Positions 28,140-37,961 of a stretch of DNA of 64,000 nt are shown piece after piece. The stretch is from NCBI RefSeq assembly GCF_004357765.1, contig NZ_SMTE01000015.1, positions 1 through 64,000 of the forward strand. Reading direction: 5' to 3'. Within the stretch, counting starts at the first letter, position 1; each line of letters opens with the position of its first letter. The notes beneath the pieces are model-generated. The model worked only from the letters and a program-made list of their open reading frames with translations. It had not been told where the DNA came from and did no database searches. Source of the DNA: Pseudomonas putida (GTDB lineage Bacteria > Pseudomonadota > Gammaproteobacteria > Pseudomonadales > Pseudomonadaceae). The translations under genes were made by a program, and so were the position numbers.

Positions 28140-29144
28140 TCATTTGTTGCCGGGCAGCACCGCCAGGAAATTCTCCCGCGCGACCTTGATCGCCACGTCT
28201 TCCGGCAACGCGTCCAGAAACGGCTCGAACCCGCGCATCTGCTCGCCCACGCTAGCGAAACGCCCCACCACGTCGGAACCCAGCATGAAACGCTCGGGGT
28301 ACTTCTCGACCAGCGCCAGCCACTCTTTGCGCGGCTCACCTTGCTTATCCAGCAGGTAGGGCTGGAGCACGCTCCAGGACAAATCGATATACAGATTTGG
28401 ATAATCCTCCAGCAAGCGAGTCAACACCGGCAGCAGGAAATCCATCTGCGTCTGGTGCCGATGGATCTCCAGGCTGCTCCCGGCATGAGCCCAGATGAAG
28501 CGAGTATGCGGATGGTTACGTAGAGGCTCCTCGATCTCGGCCAGGTACAACGGATTGCGCTCACGCTTGGAGGTGATGTTGGAGTGCAGCAATACCGGCA
28601 GGTCACGTTCAGCGGCCAGGTGGTAGATGCGGGTCATGGCCTCATTGTTGGCGCGCGGTGTATCACCACTGGTGAGGGCGGTCAGGTCATCATGGCGGGT
28701 GAACACCTCGCCGATGCCCTGCCAAAGGCCAGGGTACAAATCGAGCATCCGCTCGATATGGCTGACAGCGTTCTTGTCCACCGGATTGAAACCACTCAGA
28801 AACGGGTGAAAGCGCCGGCGCTGTTGCTCAGGCAGCTTTTCCAGTGCGGCCGCCACATAGACATCGGTGGCGCTGTACCAATATGCATCGGCATCGTCTC
28901 CGGCGTAATAGCGTGGGCGCTTGGGTTCGTCCTCGTGCCACTTCTTGGCCACCGGGATACCGGAAATCATCGACTGTTCCACGCCAGCCTCATCCATGGC
29001 CTGAATCAGCGCAGGCATGCCTTCGGTTTCCTGGAAGAAGTCCACGTAGTGCAGGTGGGCGTCACTGTAGCGGTACTCGCGGGCCTGTGCGGCTTGGCAC
29101 ATCCAACCGCACAACAGCATGCCAGCCAGTGCTTTGACGATCAT
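28140..29144 (-). CDS. Exported amidohydrolase family protein
   Basis: 334 aa. A signal peptide (about 1-21, ending AQA) precedes the amidohydrolase-2 TIM-barrel, which begins with the metal motif DAHLH (H30, H32). Later His and Asp ligands appear in LLHSNIT, WAHAGSS and GSDVVGRF. Members decarboxylate or hydrolyse small ring acids and lactones; a periplasmic location is unusual for the family. The ATG at 29144 has AAGGAA upstream. The neighbours (fabB convergent, pirin divergent) give no hint of substrate. Confidence 0.8.
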   Translation of the reverse strand: MIVKALAGMLLCGWMCQAAQAREYRYSDAHLHYVDFFQETEGMPALIQAMDEAGVEQSMISGIPVAKKWHEDEPKRPRYYAGDDADAYWYSATDVYVAAALEKLPEQQRRRFHPFLSGFNPVDKNAVSHIERMLDLYPGLWQGIGEVFTRHDDLTALTSGDTPRANNEAMTRIYHLAAERDLPVLLHSNITSKRERNPLYLAEIEEPLRNHPHTRFIWAHAGSSLEIHRHQTQMDFLLPVLTRLLEDYPNLYIDLSWSVLQPYLLDKQGEPRKEWLALVEKYPERFMLGSDVVGRFASVGEQMRGFEPFLDALPEDVAIKVARENFLAVLPGNK

Positions 29145-29259
29145 CGGAGCGTTCCTTGTGGTGGCTTTGAACAAGGTAGACCCAAGCCCAAGCGCAACGG
29201 TTCAGCATTGCCTGGCAACCCGCTATGCTGGGTGCATTTCCTCCCTGTTGGAGCCCACC

Positions 29260-30123
29260 ATGAGCAGCCCACTGGTCATCCACCCTCGTGTCGAATCGGT
29301 CGAGGGCCAACCGATCCTGCGCCCGCTGCCTTCGGCCCAGTGCCGGAGTGTCGGCCCATTCGTGTTCTTCGATCACATGCTCGAAACCGATTACGCACCC
29401 GGCCATGGGATGGACATCCGCCAACACCCCCATATCGGCCTGTCGACCCTGACCTACCTGTTCGAAGGGACGATCCTGCACAAGGACAGCTTGGGCTCGG
29501 CGCAACATGTGTTACCCGGGGATGTGAGCTGGATGACAGCCGGCAAGGGGGTCGCGCACGTCGAGCGCACCCCAACCGACGCCCTGACCCACGGCTCTCG
29601 CCTGCATGGCCTGCAGGTATGGCTGGCGTCGCCACGGGAATTCGAACAAGGCGAGCCCAGCTACAGCCATCATCCGGCGGCGAGCTTGCCGGTCAGCGAG
29701 AACCTGGGGGTACGCATCTGCATGATCGCCGGCAATGGTTTCTGCCTGGAGTCGCCCGTACCGGTGCTCTCCCCTACCCTGTACGCCCATGTGCAGATGC
29801 AACCTGCCACTACGCTCCTGGTGCCTTGCGAACATCCACAGCGGGCACTGTACCTGCTCGACGGCGAACTGGTGCTCAATGACGAGGAGATCGAAGCCTG
29901 TAGCCTGATCGTGCTGCCTGAAGGCGAGCCAGTCAGCCTGTATGCCGAGGGGGAATGTCAGTTGGTGTTGATCGGCGGCGCGCCGCTGGATGGGCCGCGG
30001 AGGATGAACTGGAACTTCGTAGCCAGCGATCCGGAGTTGATCGAACAGGCCAGGGCGAGGTGGGCTGCGGGGGATTGGCCTGGCGTTCCAGGAGAGTCTT
30101 CGAGAATCGAGTTGCCTCGCTGA
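29260..30123 (+). CDS. Pirin family protein
   Basis: 287 aa bicupin. The N-terminal cupin has the four metal ligands of pirins in the expected pattern: H56 and H58 (RQHPHIG), then H100 and E102 (AHVERTP). Bacterial pirins include quercetin 2,3-dioxygenases and regulators of pyruvate metabolism; the role here is not known. I start at the ATG at 29260 (TTGGAG upstream); a longer frame would extend across the divergent promoter. Confidence 0.88.
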   Translation: MSSPLVIHPRVESVEGQPILRPLPSAQCRSVGPFVFFDHMLETDYAPGHGMDIRQHPHIGLSTLTYLFEGTILHKDSLGSAQHVLPGDVSWMTAGKGVAHVERTPTDALTHGSRLHGLQVWLASPREFEQGEPSYSHHPAASLPVSENLGVRICMIAGNGFCLESPVPVLSPTLYAHVQMQPATTLLVPCEHPQRALYLLDGELVLNDEEIEACSLIVLPEGEPVSLYAEGECQLVLIGGAPLDGPRRMNWNFVASDPELIEQARARWAAGDWPGVPGESSRIELPR

Positions 30124-30124
30124 A

Positions 30125-30147
30125 CAGGGGCCGCTTTGCGGCCCCTG
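30125..30147. terminator. Stem-loop between convergent pirin and dienelactone hydrolase genes
   Basis: CAGGGGCCGC (30125-30134) and GCGGCCCCTG (30138-30147) form a perfect 10-bp stem with a TTT loop, right after the pirin stop. There is only a weak T-run, but the convergent setting suits a shared terminator. Confidence 0.6.
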
Positions 30148-30153
30148 GTTGCA

Positions 30154-30879
30154 TCAGCGCTGGAACACTTCAGTCAGCAGGTTGTGCATCGAGCGGAACG
30201 CTCGCTCCGACGTGCGGCGGTCATACTGCATCTTGCCCGGCACATTGGCGTTCGGATCGGTGAACGAATGCACCGCACCGCCATAGCTGAGCAGCTGCCA
30301 GTCGACCTTGGCAGCATTCATCTCGTCCTCGAACGCCGGCAGTTGCTCCTTGGGCACCAACGGGTCGGACGCACCATGCAGCACCAACACCGAGCCTTTG
30401 ATGCGCTTGGCGTCCTCAGGGTTCGGCGTATCCAGGGTGCCATGGAACGACACCGCCGCCTTCAGATCAGCACCGTCACGTGCCAGCTCCAGGGCACAGC
30501 AGCCGCCGAAGCAGAAGCCGAACGCAGCGACCTTGCCCGGCTCGAGCAATGCCTTGGACTGCCCCAGCAACTGCGCGAGGGCCTCCTGCATGCGCTTGCG
30601 CAGTTCACCACGGTCATTCTTCAACGGCATCATCGCCGCACCGGCTTCATCGGCATTGGACGGACGCACCGATTGCCCATATAGATCGGCAATCAGTACC
30701 ACATAGCCCTTTTCCGCCACTTCCTTGGCAATGCGCTCGGCACCTTCACTGATACCCATCCAGTTCGGAGCCATCACCAGGCCCGGCTGCGGCATCGAGC
30801 CGGGGGTATAGACCAGGCGACTCTCGTAGGTCTTGCCGGACAGGTGATAGATCAACGATTCGACGATTACCTTGCTCAT
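30154..30879 (-). CDS. Dienelactone hydrolase family protein
   Basis: 241 aa alpha/beta hydrolase of the dienelactone hydrolase family, with cysteine nucleophile C123 in GFCFGGCC and the catalytic His in GGAVHSFTDPNA. No catechol-pathway genes are adjacent, so a general carboxymethylenebutenolidase-like or esterase role is as likely as aromatic degradation. The ATG at 30879 is preceded by AAGGAG. Confidence 0.85.
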   Translation of the reverse strand: MSKVIVESLIYHLSGKTYESRLVYTPGSMPQPGLVMAPNWMGISEGAERIAKEVAEKGYVVLIADLYGQSVRPSNADEAGAAMMPLKNDRGELRKRMQEALAQLLGQSKALLEPGKVAAFGFCFGGCCALELARDGADLKAAVSFHGTLDTPNPEDAKRIKGSVLVLHGASDPLVPKEQLPAFEDEMNAAKVDWQLLSYGGAVHSFTDPNANVPGKMQYDRRTSERAFRSMHNLLTEVFQR

Positions 30880-30917
30880 CAAGCACTCCTTAGGCGCGGT
30901 TCTTTCAACAGGCAGCC

Positions 30918-30945
30918 ATGAAAAAAGCCCGCCGAAGCGGGCTTT
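30918..30945 (-). terminator. Rho-independent terminator after htpG
   Basis: AAAGCCCGC-CGAA-GCGGGCTTT at 30924-30945 reads on the minus strand as a 9-bp stem followed by a run of T (complement of the A-run at 30921 onward). It lies about 10 bp past the htpG stop. Confidence 0.85.
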
Positions 30946-30955
30946 CCATTTCTAC

Positions 30956-32860
30956 TCAAGCAGACAGTTCGACCAACAGCTTGTTCAGGCGACGAACGTA
31001 AGCCGCCGGGTCTTTCAAGCTATCACCGGCCGCCAGCGCCGCCTGGTCGAAGAGGATGTGCGACAGCTCGGCGAATCGGTCTTCGCTCTGCTCGTTGTCC
31101 AGCTTCTCGATCAGCGGATGGGTCGGGTTGAATTCGAAGATCGGCTTGGAGTCCGGCACTTTCTGACCGCTCGCCTCGAGGATCTGGCGCATCTGCACGC
31201 CCAGGTCCTGTTCGCCGATCGCCAGAATCGCCGGGGAGTCGGTCAGACGATGGGAAACACGCACTTCGGCGACAGCCTCACCCAGCGCACCCTTGAGGCG
31301 CTCGACCAGGCCTTCTTTTTCCTTGGCGACTTCTTCCTGGGCCTTCTTGTCTTCTTCGGAGTCCAGGTTGCCCAGGTCCAGGTCGCCGCGGGCGACGTCG
31401 ACGAACTGCTTGCCGTCGAACTCGCTCAGGTAGCTCATCAGCCACTCGTCGATGCGATCGGTCAGCAGCAGGACCTCGATGCCTTTCTTGCGGAAGACCT
31501 CCAGGTGCGGGCTGTTCTTGACTTGAGCGTACGATTCGCCGGTGAGGTAGTAGATCTTGTCCTGGCCTTCCTTGGCGCGCGCCAGGTAATCGGCCAGCGC
31601 GACGACCTGCTCGCCGCTGTCGTCCTGAGTGGAGGCAAAGCGCAGCAGCCCGGCGATCTTTTCCTTGTTGGCGAAGTCTTCGGCCGGACCTTCCTTCAAT
31701 ACTTGGCCGAAGTTCTTCCAGAAGCCCTTGTACTGTTCAGGTTCGTTCTTCGCCAGCTTCTCCAGCATGTCCAGTACGCGCTTGGTCAGCGCCGATTTCA
31801 TCGAATCGATGATCGGATCCTTCTGCAGGATCTCGCGAGATACGTTCAGCGACAGGTCGTTGGAGTCGACCACGCCCTTGATGAAGCGCAGGTACAGGGG
31901 CAGGAACGACTCGGCCTGGTCCATGATGAACACGCGCTGCACGTACAATTTCAGGCCACGTGGCGCTTCGCGCTGGTACAGGTCGAACGGCGCGCGGGCG
32001 GGGACGTAGAGCAGCGAGTTGTATTCGAGCTTGCCTTCGACCTTGTTGTGGCTCCAGGCCAGCGGGTTTTCGAAGTCATGACCGATGTGCTTGTAGAACT
32101 CCTGGTATTCCTCGTCCTTGATTTCGGTACGCGGACGGGTCCACAGCGCACTGGCGCGGTTGACGGTTTCCCACTCTTCGGCCGGTTGCTCTTCGCCTTC
32201 GGCGGCCGCCTGCTCTTTGGGCAGCTGGATCGGCAGGGCGATGTGGTCGGAGTATTTCTTGACCACGTTGCGCAGGCGCCAGCCATCGGCGAACTCCTGC
32301 TCATCCTTTTTCAGGTGCAGGACGATGCGGGTGCCGCGTTGCGCCTTGTCGATAGTGGCGACTTCGAATTCACCTTCGCCCTTGGACGACCAGTGCACGC
32401 CCTCGGCAGCCGGCTGACCGGCACGGCGGCTGTATACGTCGACCTTGTCGGCGACGATGAACGCCGAATAGAAGCCCACGCCGAACTGACCGATCAGGTG
32501 CGAGTCCTTTTTCTGGTCACCGGTCAGGTTCTTCATGAAGTCGGCGGTGCCGGACTTGGCGATGGTGCCCAGATGGGTGATGACGTCTTCGCGGCTCATG
32601 CCGATGCCGTTGTCCTCGAGGGTCACGGTACCGGCGTCCTTGTCGAAGCTCAGGCGGATCTTCAGATCGGTGTCGCCCTCAAACAGCTCGGGCTTGGCCA
32701 GGGCCTCGAAGCGCAGCTTGTCGGCGGCGTCGGAAGCGTTGGAGATCAGCTCGCGAAGGAAGATCTCCTTGTTCGAATACAGGGAATGGATCATGAGGTG
32801 AAGCAGTTGCTTCACCTCGGTCTGGAAGCCCAGGGTTTCTTTTTGAGTCTCCACACTCAT
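30956..32860 (-). CDS. htpG: Chaperone protein HtpG (Hsp90)
   Basis: 634 aa, full length. The N-terminal GHKL ATPase has [18 protein letters not shown] and GTIAKSGT motifs; the middle domain has [10 protein letters not shown] with the catalytic-loop region; the C-terminal dimerisation domain is present. It is a cytosolic ATP-dependent chaperone. The ATG at 32860 fits the family N-terminus; a TTG nine bases upstream is unlikely. No clear sigma32 promoter is seen in the 70 bp between it and the thioesterase gene. Confidence 0.96.
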   Translation of the reverse strand: MSVETQKETLGFQTEVKQLLHLMIHSLYSNKEIFLRELISNASDAADKLRFEALAKPELFEGDTDLKIRLSFDKDAGTVTLEDNGIGMSREDVITHLGTIAKSGTADFMKNLTGDQKKDSHLIGQFGVGFYSAFIVADKVDVYSRRAGQPAAEGVHWSSKGEGEFEVATIDKAQRGTRIVLHLKKDEQEFADGWRLRNVVKKYSDHIALPIQLPKEQAAAEGEEQPAEEWETVNRASALWTRPRTEIKDEEYQEFYKHIGHDFENPLAWSHNKVEGKLEYNSLLYVPARAPFDLYQREAPRGLKLYVQRVFIMDQAESFLPLYLRFIKGVVDSNDLSLNVSREILQKDPIIDSMKSALTKRVLDMLEKLAKNEPEQYKGFWKNFGQVLKEGPAEDFANKEKIAGLLRFASTQDDSGEQVVALADYLARAKEGQDKIYYLTGESYAQVKNSPHLEVFRKKGIEVLLLTDRIDEWLMSYLSEFDGKQFVDVARGDLDLGNLDSEEDKKAQEEVAKEKEGLVERLKGALGEAVAEVRVSHRLTDSPAILAIGEQDLGVQMRQILEASGQKVPDSKPIFEFNPTHPLIEKLDNEQSEDRFAELSHILFDQAALAAGDSLKDPAAYVRRLNKLLVELSA

Positions 32861-32930
32861 GGTCTTCAAAACTCCAATCTGATGGCAGTGATCGCCTGCG
32901 GCCGCAGCGGCCTGCTTTAACGGCGGGATG

Positions 32931-33413
32931 TCATGCAGATGGGGGCTGCCCCGACGATTTCAAGGGCTTTTGCGGCTCGATCTTGAAATGCGCCCGTGCC
33001 GTGGCGATCGGCTCCTGGGATTCGCCCTGCCAGGCGGTGACGGCGACATTGGTCACGCGCCGGCCTTGGCGCCACAACTGGCACTGGGCGTAGGTGTCTC
33101 TCAGGTGGCCGGCGCGCAGGTAGTCGATGGAGAAATCGATGATCTTGGGAATGCTCACACTGTCGCTGTAGATCAACAGATACAGTTCGGCGGCAAGCTC
33201 CATGAACCCCGCGATCACGCCTCCGTGCAGGGCCGGCAGCAACGGGTTGCCGACGTTGTCCGGACTGGCTGGCAGGCGGAACAGCAGGTCGTCGCCCTGG
33301 CGCTGGCATTCGATACCGATCAGACCCGCATAGGGGATCAACGCCAGCAGTGGCCGGTAGTCACCCTTGGCATGGGCCTGGTTGAGCTGTTGGCGTAACG
33401 CTGCGTCCATCAT
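32931..33413 (-). CDS. PaaI-type hotdog thioesterase
   Basis: 160 aa single hotdog domain with the [12 protein letters not shown] helix that carries the PaaI-family active-site region. It probably hydrolyses acyl-CoA thioesters in the cytosol. The start (ATG at 33413) overlaps the stop of a second hotdog gene; an ATG three bases further would also fit. The two proteins share fold and arrangement but are quite different in sequence. Confidence 0.85.
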   Translation of the reverse strand: MMDAALRQQLNQAHAKGDYRPLLALIPYAGLIGIECQRQGDDLLFRLPASPDNVGNPLLPALHGGVIAGFMELAAELYLLIYSDSVSIPKIIDFSIDYLRAGHLRDTYAQCQLWRQGRRVTNVAVTAWQGESQEPIATARAHFKIEPQKPLKSSGQPPSA

Positions 33414-33886
33414 GCGTCATCCTCCTTGAGCCGCGCGCCAAAGCCGAGTCCGCCGCGCACGTCCTGGCCCAGGCGCATGAAGGTGCCGACCACCTGGCAG
33501 ACTGGGCGCGCCGGGTCATCCTGGTAGGCACTGCCGCGCGTGAAGATCACATCTCGGGTCACCCGATAGCAATGGGCATGGGCGAAGATATCCTTGCCCT
33601 GCTGCGCGGGGTGCATGAAATCGATACGCAGGTCGAGGGTCGGGCAGACCTCGAAACGTGGCAGCGCACACAGTGTGGCCATGCCGCAGGTGGTATCCAT
33701 CAGGGTGCTCAGGGCGCCGCCATGCACAGCGCCGGTCTGCGGATTGCCAACGATATGCGGCGACCATGGCAGCACCAGGGTCATGCCGTCGGCATCGGCG
33801 TGGGCTACGCGCATGCGCAGTAACTGACAATGTTTCAGTGCACCGAGAAATCGCTCGGCCATGGCCATCAAACTTGTTGTATTCAT
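33410..33886 (-). CDS. PaaI-type hotdog thioesterase
   Basis: 158 aa hotdog-fold protein with the signature HGGALSTLMDTTCGMA. It is the first gene of a two-gene thioesterase operon; tandem PaaI-like genes are common in pseudomonads. The substrate is unknown; medium-chain or aromatic acyl-CoA are plausible from family precedent. Upstream is an A/T-rich divergent promoter region shared with a small lipoprotein gene. Confidence 0.85.
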   Translation of the reverse strand: MNTTSLMAMAERFLGALKHCQLLRMRVAHADADGMTLVLPWSPHIVGNPQTGAVHGGALSTLMDTTCGMATLCALPRFEVCPTLDLRIDFMHPAQQGKDIFAHAHCYRVTRDVIFTRGSAYQDDPARPVCQVVGTFMRLGQDVRGGLGFGARLKEDDA

Positions 33887-33951
33887 GCGGACACTTCCCT
33901 GGTTGCATCGGACCCTGCTTACGAAGCTGCATAAAACCTGAAAAAAGTCTA

Positions 33952-34008
33952 TATAGGATAGGACGTTATATATTTGTAATTTTTCCGGAACTAATGCCGT
34001 ATCCTATA
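33952..34008. promoter_or_regulatory. Inverted repeat in the divergent promoter region
   Basis: TATAGGATA (33952-33960) and TATCCTATA (34000-34008) are perfect 9-bp inverted copies, 39 bp apart, in a markedly A/T-rich stretch between the thioesterase pair and the lipoprotein gene. They could overlap -10 elements of both divergent promoters or be one operator for both. Confidence 0.4.
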
Positions 34009-34052
34009 GCTCCAAGGATCAAGTCAATTATTCCACCAAGGAGAAACACCCC

Positions 34053-34328
34053 ATGCGTAAACCTTTTGCTTTTGCTCTGATGCTGGCCGCTGCCATGGGT
34101 CTGGCCGCTTGCGATAAAGCGAGCGAAGACAAAGCCCAGGACGCACAGGAACACGCCGAGCAGGCCCAGGAGAAGATGGGTGAAGCTCAGGATAAAATGA
34201 ACGACGCTGCCAAGGAAAACGCCGAAGCCGCCAAAGATCAGGCTGAAGCTGAGCAAAAAGCTGCCGAGGAAGCTGCTCCGGCAACGCCAGCTCCAGAAAC
34301 TGCCCCGGCCGAGCCTGCCAAGCAGTAA
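34053..34328 (+). CDS. Small Ala/Glu/Lys-rich lipoprotein
   Basis: 91 aa. The lipobox LAAC places the lipidated Cys at 20. The mature part (about 21-75) is an uninterrupted amphipathic, highly charged helix rich in A, E, K, D and Q, predicted coiled coil, then an Ala/Pro tail. It resembles small envelope lipoproteins of pseudomonads of unknown role, possibly a peptidoglycan- or membrane-spacing helix. AAGGAG precedes the ATG, and a strong terminator follows. Confidence 0.8.
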   Translation: MRKPFAFALMLAAAMGLAACDKASEDKAQDAQEHAEQAQEKMGEAQDKMNDAAKENAEAAKDQAEAEQKAAEEAAPATPAPETAPAEPAKQ

Positions 34329-34341
34329 CAGAGCGCCGCAC

Positions 34342-34370
34342 AAAAAACCCGACTCAGGTCGGGTTTTTTT
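34342..34370. terminator. Bidirectional terminator between lipoprotein and DUF599 genes
   Basis: AAAAAACCCGAC and GTCGGGTTTTTT pair around TCAG (34342-34369). The T-run on both strands suits the convergent genes on each side. Confidence 0.88.
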
Positions 34371-34397
34371 ATGCCTCGGGTATTTCGGTTAAACGTT

Positions 34398-35144
34398 TCA
34401 GGCATTGCTACCCGCGGTATCGCGCGGTACATCCGATACATGTTCCGTCGGCGTGAATACCATCACTTCCAGCACATCGGAATGAAACTCACGGCGATAC
34501 AGGATCAGCACTACCCCAACACTCACCACCATGAACAACCATGGGCTGATGAACCAGGTCAACATGGCCATGCCGAAGTAGTAAGAGCGCAAACCGAAGT
34601 TGAACTGGTTAGCCGCCAGCGACAATACTCGCGCCGCCCGCGAGGCGAATGCCTTGCGCTCCAGCTCATTGACCAAACGCTCGCCAATCATCGGTGCAGA
34701 CCCCACCAGCACTGCAGCGAAATTGTATTGACGCATACACCAGCTGAAGGTGAAGAAGGCATAGACGAATACCATGGCCAGGCACAGCAACTTGATCTCC
34801 GACATACCCTGCGAAGCCTGCTGCACCAAAGGCAGGTCCGCCAGCAACGACAGCGCCCGGTCGGATGCGCCCAGCACCGTAAGGATACCCGCCAGGATGA
34901 TCAGGGTGCTGGAGGCGAAGAACGAAGCGTTACGTTCGAGGTTGCCTATCACGCTGGCGTCGGCGATACGGTTGTCACGCAGCAGCATGCGGCGCATCCA
35001 GTCCTCTCGATACAGATGCAGGACGCTGGCCAGGCATGCCGTGTCGCGGCCTTTCCAGATGGCGTAACGGGTATACCCGCCCCAACACAGGGCGAACCAG
35101 CAGACGGCCAGGAAATTGTGGAGGTTGCTTTGGATGAAGTTCAT
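34398..35144 (-). CDS. DUF599 family membrane protein
   Basis: 248 aa, four or so predicted membrane helices (about 5-25, 70-95, 118-140, 188-215) with the DUF599 segments YNFAAVLVGSAP and AANQFNFGLRSYYF. Function is unknown. The ATG at 35144 follows GAGGAT and matches the family N-terminus; the longer open frame upstream runs into the brnQ terminator and is not coding. Confidence 0.82.
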   Translation of the reverse strand: MNFIQSNLHNFLAVCWFALCWGGYTRYAIWKGRDTACLASVLHLYREDWMRRMLLRDNRIADASVIGNLERNASFFASSTLIILAGILTVLGASDRALSLLADLPLVQQASQGMSEIKLLCLAMVFVYAFFTFSWCMRQYNFAAVLVGSAPMIGERLVNELERKAFASRAARVLSLAANQFNFGLRSYYFGMAMLTWFISPWLFMVVSVGVVLILYRREFHSDVLEVMVFTPTEHVSDVPRDTAGSNA

Positions 35145-35285
35145 GCAGGATCCTCGAGGGTCAGGCGCACATATCGACGAGTGACCGCCTTTCGACGTTT
35201 GATGAAAGCAAAAGGCACAGACCTGGCGAGAAATTTCCAAGGGCGCCTCGGATGTCCCCACAGCCCCTCCGCTCATCCGTGAAGA

Positions 35286-35326
35286 ACCAAAAAAAACCCC
35301 GTATCCTTGCGGATACGGGGTTTTTC
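35286..35326 (-). terminator. Rho-independent terminator after brnQ
   Basis: A perfect 15-bp stem with arms at 35292-35306 and 35311-35325 (ACCCCGTATCC / GGATACGGGGT plus A/T ends) and a TTGC loop. On the minus strand it is followed by TTTTTTGG, as expected for termination of brnQ. Confidence 0.9.
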
Positions 35327-35390
35327 GCATCGAGACCCTCGCTAGCTGCCCTACGGCTTGTGGCCGACAGCTAGCGTTGGCTTCAACACA

Positions 35391-36704
35391 TCAGGCCAAC
35401 GCTTCGCGTGGCTTGCCAAGCATACGGTCGCACGCCACAGCGCCAACCAGGGTCACCACCGAAGGCACCAGCCAGGCCAGGCCTTGGTCACTCAGCGGCA
35501 AGTGCGCCATGAAGTCCGGCAGCACGTGGGCGATGTCGCTGCCCTTGATGGCATCGACGATACCGAACAGCAAGGAGACCAGCATCACCGGTGCAAGGAT
35601 GCGCGATGGTGAGTTCCACAGGTCTTTGACGAAACTCAGCCCGACGACCACGATGCACGGCGGATAGATCGCGGTGAGGACCGGAATCGAGAACATGATC
35701 AGCTTGGTCAGACCCAGGTTGGAGATCAACAGCGAGAAGCCGGCCAGAATCACCACCAGTGTCCGGTACGACAGCGGCAGCATCTGGCTGAAATATTCGG
35801 CGCAGGCACAGGTCAGGCCAACGGCCGTCACCAGGCAGGCCAGAGCGATCAACACGGCCAGGAAGCCGCTGCCCAGCGAGCCGAAGGTGTGCTGCACGTA
35901 GGCATGCAATACCGCCGCGCCGTTGGTGGCACCGGCTGCGATTTCATGGCTGCTCGACCCCAGGCGGAACAGGCTGATGTACACCAGCGCCAGGCCGACA
36001 CCGGCGATCAGGCCGGCGATGATGGCATAGCGGGTGATCAGCTTCGGCGACTCCACGCCCCGCGAACGGATGGCGTTGACGATGACGATACCGAATACCA
36101 GGGCACCCAAGGTATCCATGGTCAGGTAACCATCGGCGAAGCCCTTGGAGAACGCGGCGGCGGCATAGGCCGGCTGCGCCTCGCCGACGGTCCCAGCCGG
36201 CAGCATGAAGGCCGCGATGCCGAGCACCGCCAGGGCGATGATCTTCAATGGCGCGAGGAAGCGCCCCACGGTGTCGAGCAACTTGCCAGGATACATGGAC
36301 ACCGCCAGTACCACGGCGAAGTACACCAGGCTGTAGATGAACAGCGCGGTCGGGCTTTCGCCGGTCAACGGCGCGACACCCACCTCGAAGGACACGGTCG
36401 CGGTGCGCGGGGTAGCGAACAGCGGACCGACCGACAGGTAGCACACTGCTGCCAGCAAGCCACCGAAGAACTTGCCAATCGGGCTGCTCAAGGCATCCAT
36501 ACCGCCACCGACCTTGGCCAGGGCGACCACTGTGATGACCGGCAAGCCGACCGCGGTCACCAGGAAGCCGAGTGCGGCCATCCACACGTGGGGACCGGAC
36601 TGCAGGCCGACGATGGGCGGAAAGATGATATTGCCTGCACCGACGAAAAGCGCAAACGTCATAAAGCCAAGCGCCAGGATATCCTGGCCTTTCAGAACTT
36701 TCAT
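35391..36704 (-). CDS. brnQ: Branched-chain amino acid transport system II carrier protein
   Basis: 437 aa, about twelve membrane helices, LIVCS family. It imports Leu, Ile and Val by sodium symport. The N-terminal [21 protein letters not shown] is the family signature. A separate transcription unit, with its own long leader and a terminator on the far side. Confidence 0.93.
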   Translation of the reverse strand: MKVLKGQDILALGFMTFALFVGAGNIIFPPIVGLQSGPHVWMAALGFLVTAVGLPVITVVALAKVGGGMDALSSPIGKFFGGLLAAVCYLSVGPLFATPRTATVSFEVGVAPLTGESPTALFIYSLVYFAVVLAVSMYPGKLLDTVGRFLAPLKIIALAVLGIAAFMLPAGTVGEAQPAYAAAAFSKGFADGYLTMDTLGALVFGIVIVNAIRSRGVESPKLITRYAIIAGLIAGVGLALVYISLFRLGSSSHEIAAGATNGAAVLHAYVQHTFGSLGSGFLAVLIALACLVTAVGLTCACAEYFSQMLPLSYRTLVVILAGFSLLISNLGLTKLIMFSIPVLTAIYPPCIVVVGLSFVKDLWNSPSRILAPVMLVSLLFGIVDAIKGSDIAHVLPDFMAHLPLSDQGLAWLVPSVVTLVGAVACDRMLGKPREALA

Positions 36705-36746
36705 TTAGGGTAGTACCACACTGCTGAAATCGGGATTCGAGAGGGG

Positions 36747-36769
36747 ATTTCCCCATGGGTGGGGGAAAT
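36747..36769 (-). promoter_or_regulatory. Inverted repeat in the brnQ leader
   Basis: ATTTCCCC-N7-GGGGAAAT, perfect 8-bp arms, 43 to 65 bases upstream of the brnQ start. As RNA it would form a hairpin; as DNA it could be an operator, for example for a branched-chain amino acid regulator. Confidence 0.45.
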
Positions 36770-37076
36770 GCTGCCCGGCTTGGTGAGCCAGACCCGTTTA
36801 GCGTGTCGTTCCCTTTTGGGGCACGGGCACAGAGTGAACGCGTAGATTAACCGTTTTACTGGACAAACGCACTGCAACGGACCCGCTTGTCCGATGTATG
36901 ACTATGTTTGTCGTCTGTGCAACCGAAGACGAGCGTCATTATTGAAGGACTCAGCAGCTCCGTCTCTCAGAAAATTCCTATTAAGCCCATCGAAAAAAGC
37001 TAGGCCAACCTCCCCCCCCAGAAACGACAAAGGCCACCCGAAGGTGGCCTCTGTGCGCGTGGGGGGTATTGCAGTG
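36770..37076. other. Spacer between brnQ and sucD
   Basis: Gene-free. The brnQ promoter must lie in the right part (36770-36900), but I cannot assign hexamers safely. Near the sucD end a stem AGGCCACC-CGAA-GGTGGCCT (37031-37050) lies about 27 bp past the sucD stop, with TTTGTCGTTT on the minus strand; it is the likely terminator of the sdh-suc block. Confidence 0.6.
37031..37050 (-). terminator. Terminator after sucD
   Basis: An 8-bp perfect stem with a tetraloop, followed on the minus strand by a broken T-rich tract. Its place at the end of the TCA-cycle gene block supports the call. Confidence 0.65.
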
Positions 37077-37961
37077 TTACTTCTTGACTTCCCAGCCAGT
37101 CAGCTCAGCCAGAGCCTTGCCGATGTCAGCCAGGGAACGCACGGTCTTCACACCAGCGTCCTGCAGGGCGGCGAATTTCTCGTCCGCAGTGCCCTTGCCG
37201 CCGGAGATGATGGCGCCAGCGTGGCCCATGCGCTTGCCCGCAGGTGCCGTAACACCGGCGATGTACGAAACGACAGGCTTGGTGACATTGGCCTTGATGT
37301 AGGCTGCAGCTTCTTCCTCGGCCGAACCGCCGATCTCACCGATCATGACGATCGCTTCGGTCTTCGGATCTTCCTGGAACAGCTTCAGGATGTCGATGAA
37401 GTTCGAGCCTGGGATCGGGTCGCCACCGATACCGACGCAGGTCGACTGGCCGAAGCCGGCGTCGGTGGTCTGCTTGACTGCTTCATAGGTCAGGGTGCCG
37501 GAACGCGAGACGATACCGACCTTGCCTGGCAGGTGAATGTGACCTGGCATGATGCCGATCTTGCACTCGCCTGGGGTGATCACGCCGGGGCAGTTCGGGC
37601 CGATCAGGGTCACGCCCAGTTCGTCGCACTTGACCTTGGCATCCAGCATGTCCAGGGTAGGAATGCCTTCAGTGATGCAGACGATCAGCTTGATGCCGCC
37701 GAAGGCCGCTTCCAGGATCGAGTCCTTGCAGAAAGGAGCCGGAACGTAGATGACCGAAGCGTCGGCGCCGGTGGCTTCTACCGCTTCTTTCACGGTGTTG
37801 AACACTGGCAGACCCAGGTGAGTGGTGCCGCCCTTGCCCGGAGTCACGCCGCCAACCATCTTGGTGCCGTAGGCGATGGCTTGTTCGGAGTGGAAAGTAC
37901 CCTGCGAGCCGGTGAAGCCCTGGCAGATGACTTTGGTGTCTTTATTGATCAGGACGCTCAT
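37077..37961 (-). CDS. sucD: Succinate-CoA ligase [ADP-forming] subunit alpha
   Basis: 294 aa. The catalytic phosphohistidine is H247 in GKRMGHAGA; the CoA-binding Rossmann part has [10 protein letters not shown] at 15-24. With SucC it converts succinyl-CoA to succinate while making ATP. It overlaps sucC (TAATG). Confidence 0.97.
   Translation of the reverse strand: MSVLINKDTKVICQGFTGSQGTFHSEQAIAYGTKMVGGVTPGKGGTTHLGLPVFNTVKEAVEATGADASVIYVPAPFCKDSILEAAFGGIKLIVCITEGIPTLDMLDAKVKCDELGVTLIGPNCPGVITPGECKIGIMPGHIHLPGKVGIVSRSGTLTYEAVKQTTDAGFGQSTCVGIGGDPIPGSNFIDILKLFQEDPKTEAIVMIGEIGGSAEEEAAAYIKANVTKPVVSYIAGVTAPAGKRMGHAGAIISGGKGTADEKFAALQDAGVKTVRSLADIGKALAELTGWEVKK

Noticed and set aside
30872-32920. 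682-codon + strand open frame opposite htpG
   Set aside because: htpG on the minus strand is full length and unmistakable.
33980-34012. AlgU/sigmaE-type promoter (GGAACT) before the small lipoprotein
   Set aside because: The -35-like GGAACT is present, but no TCTGA-like -10 is found at 16-17 bases.
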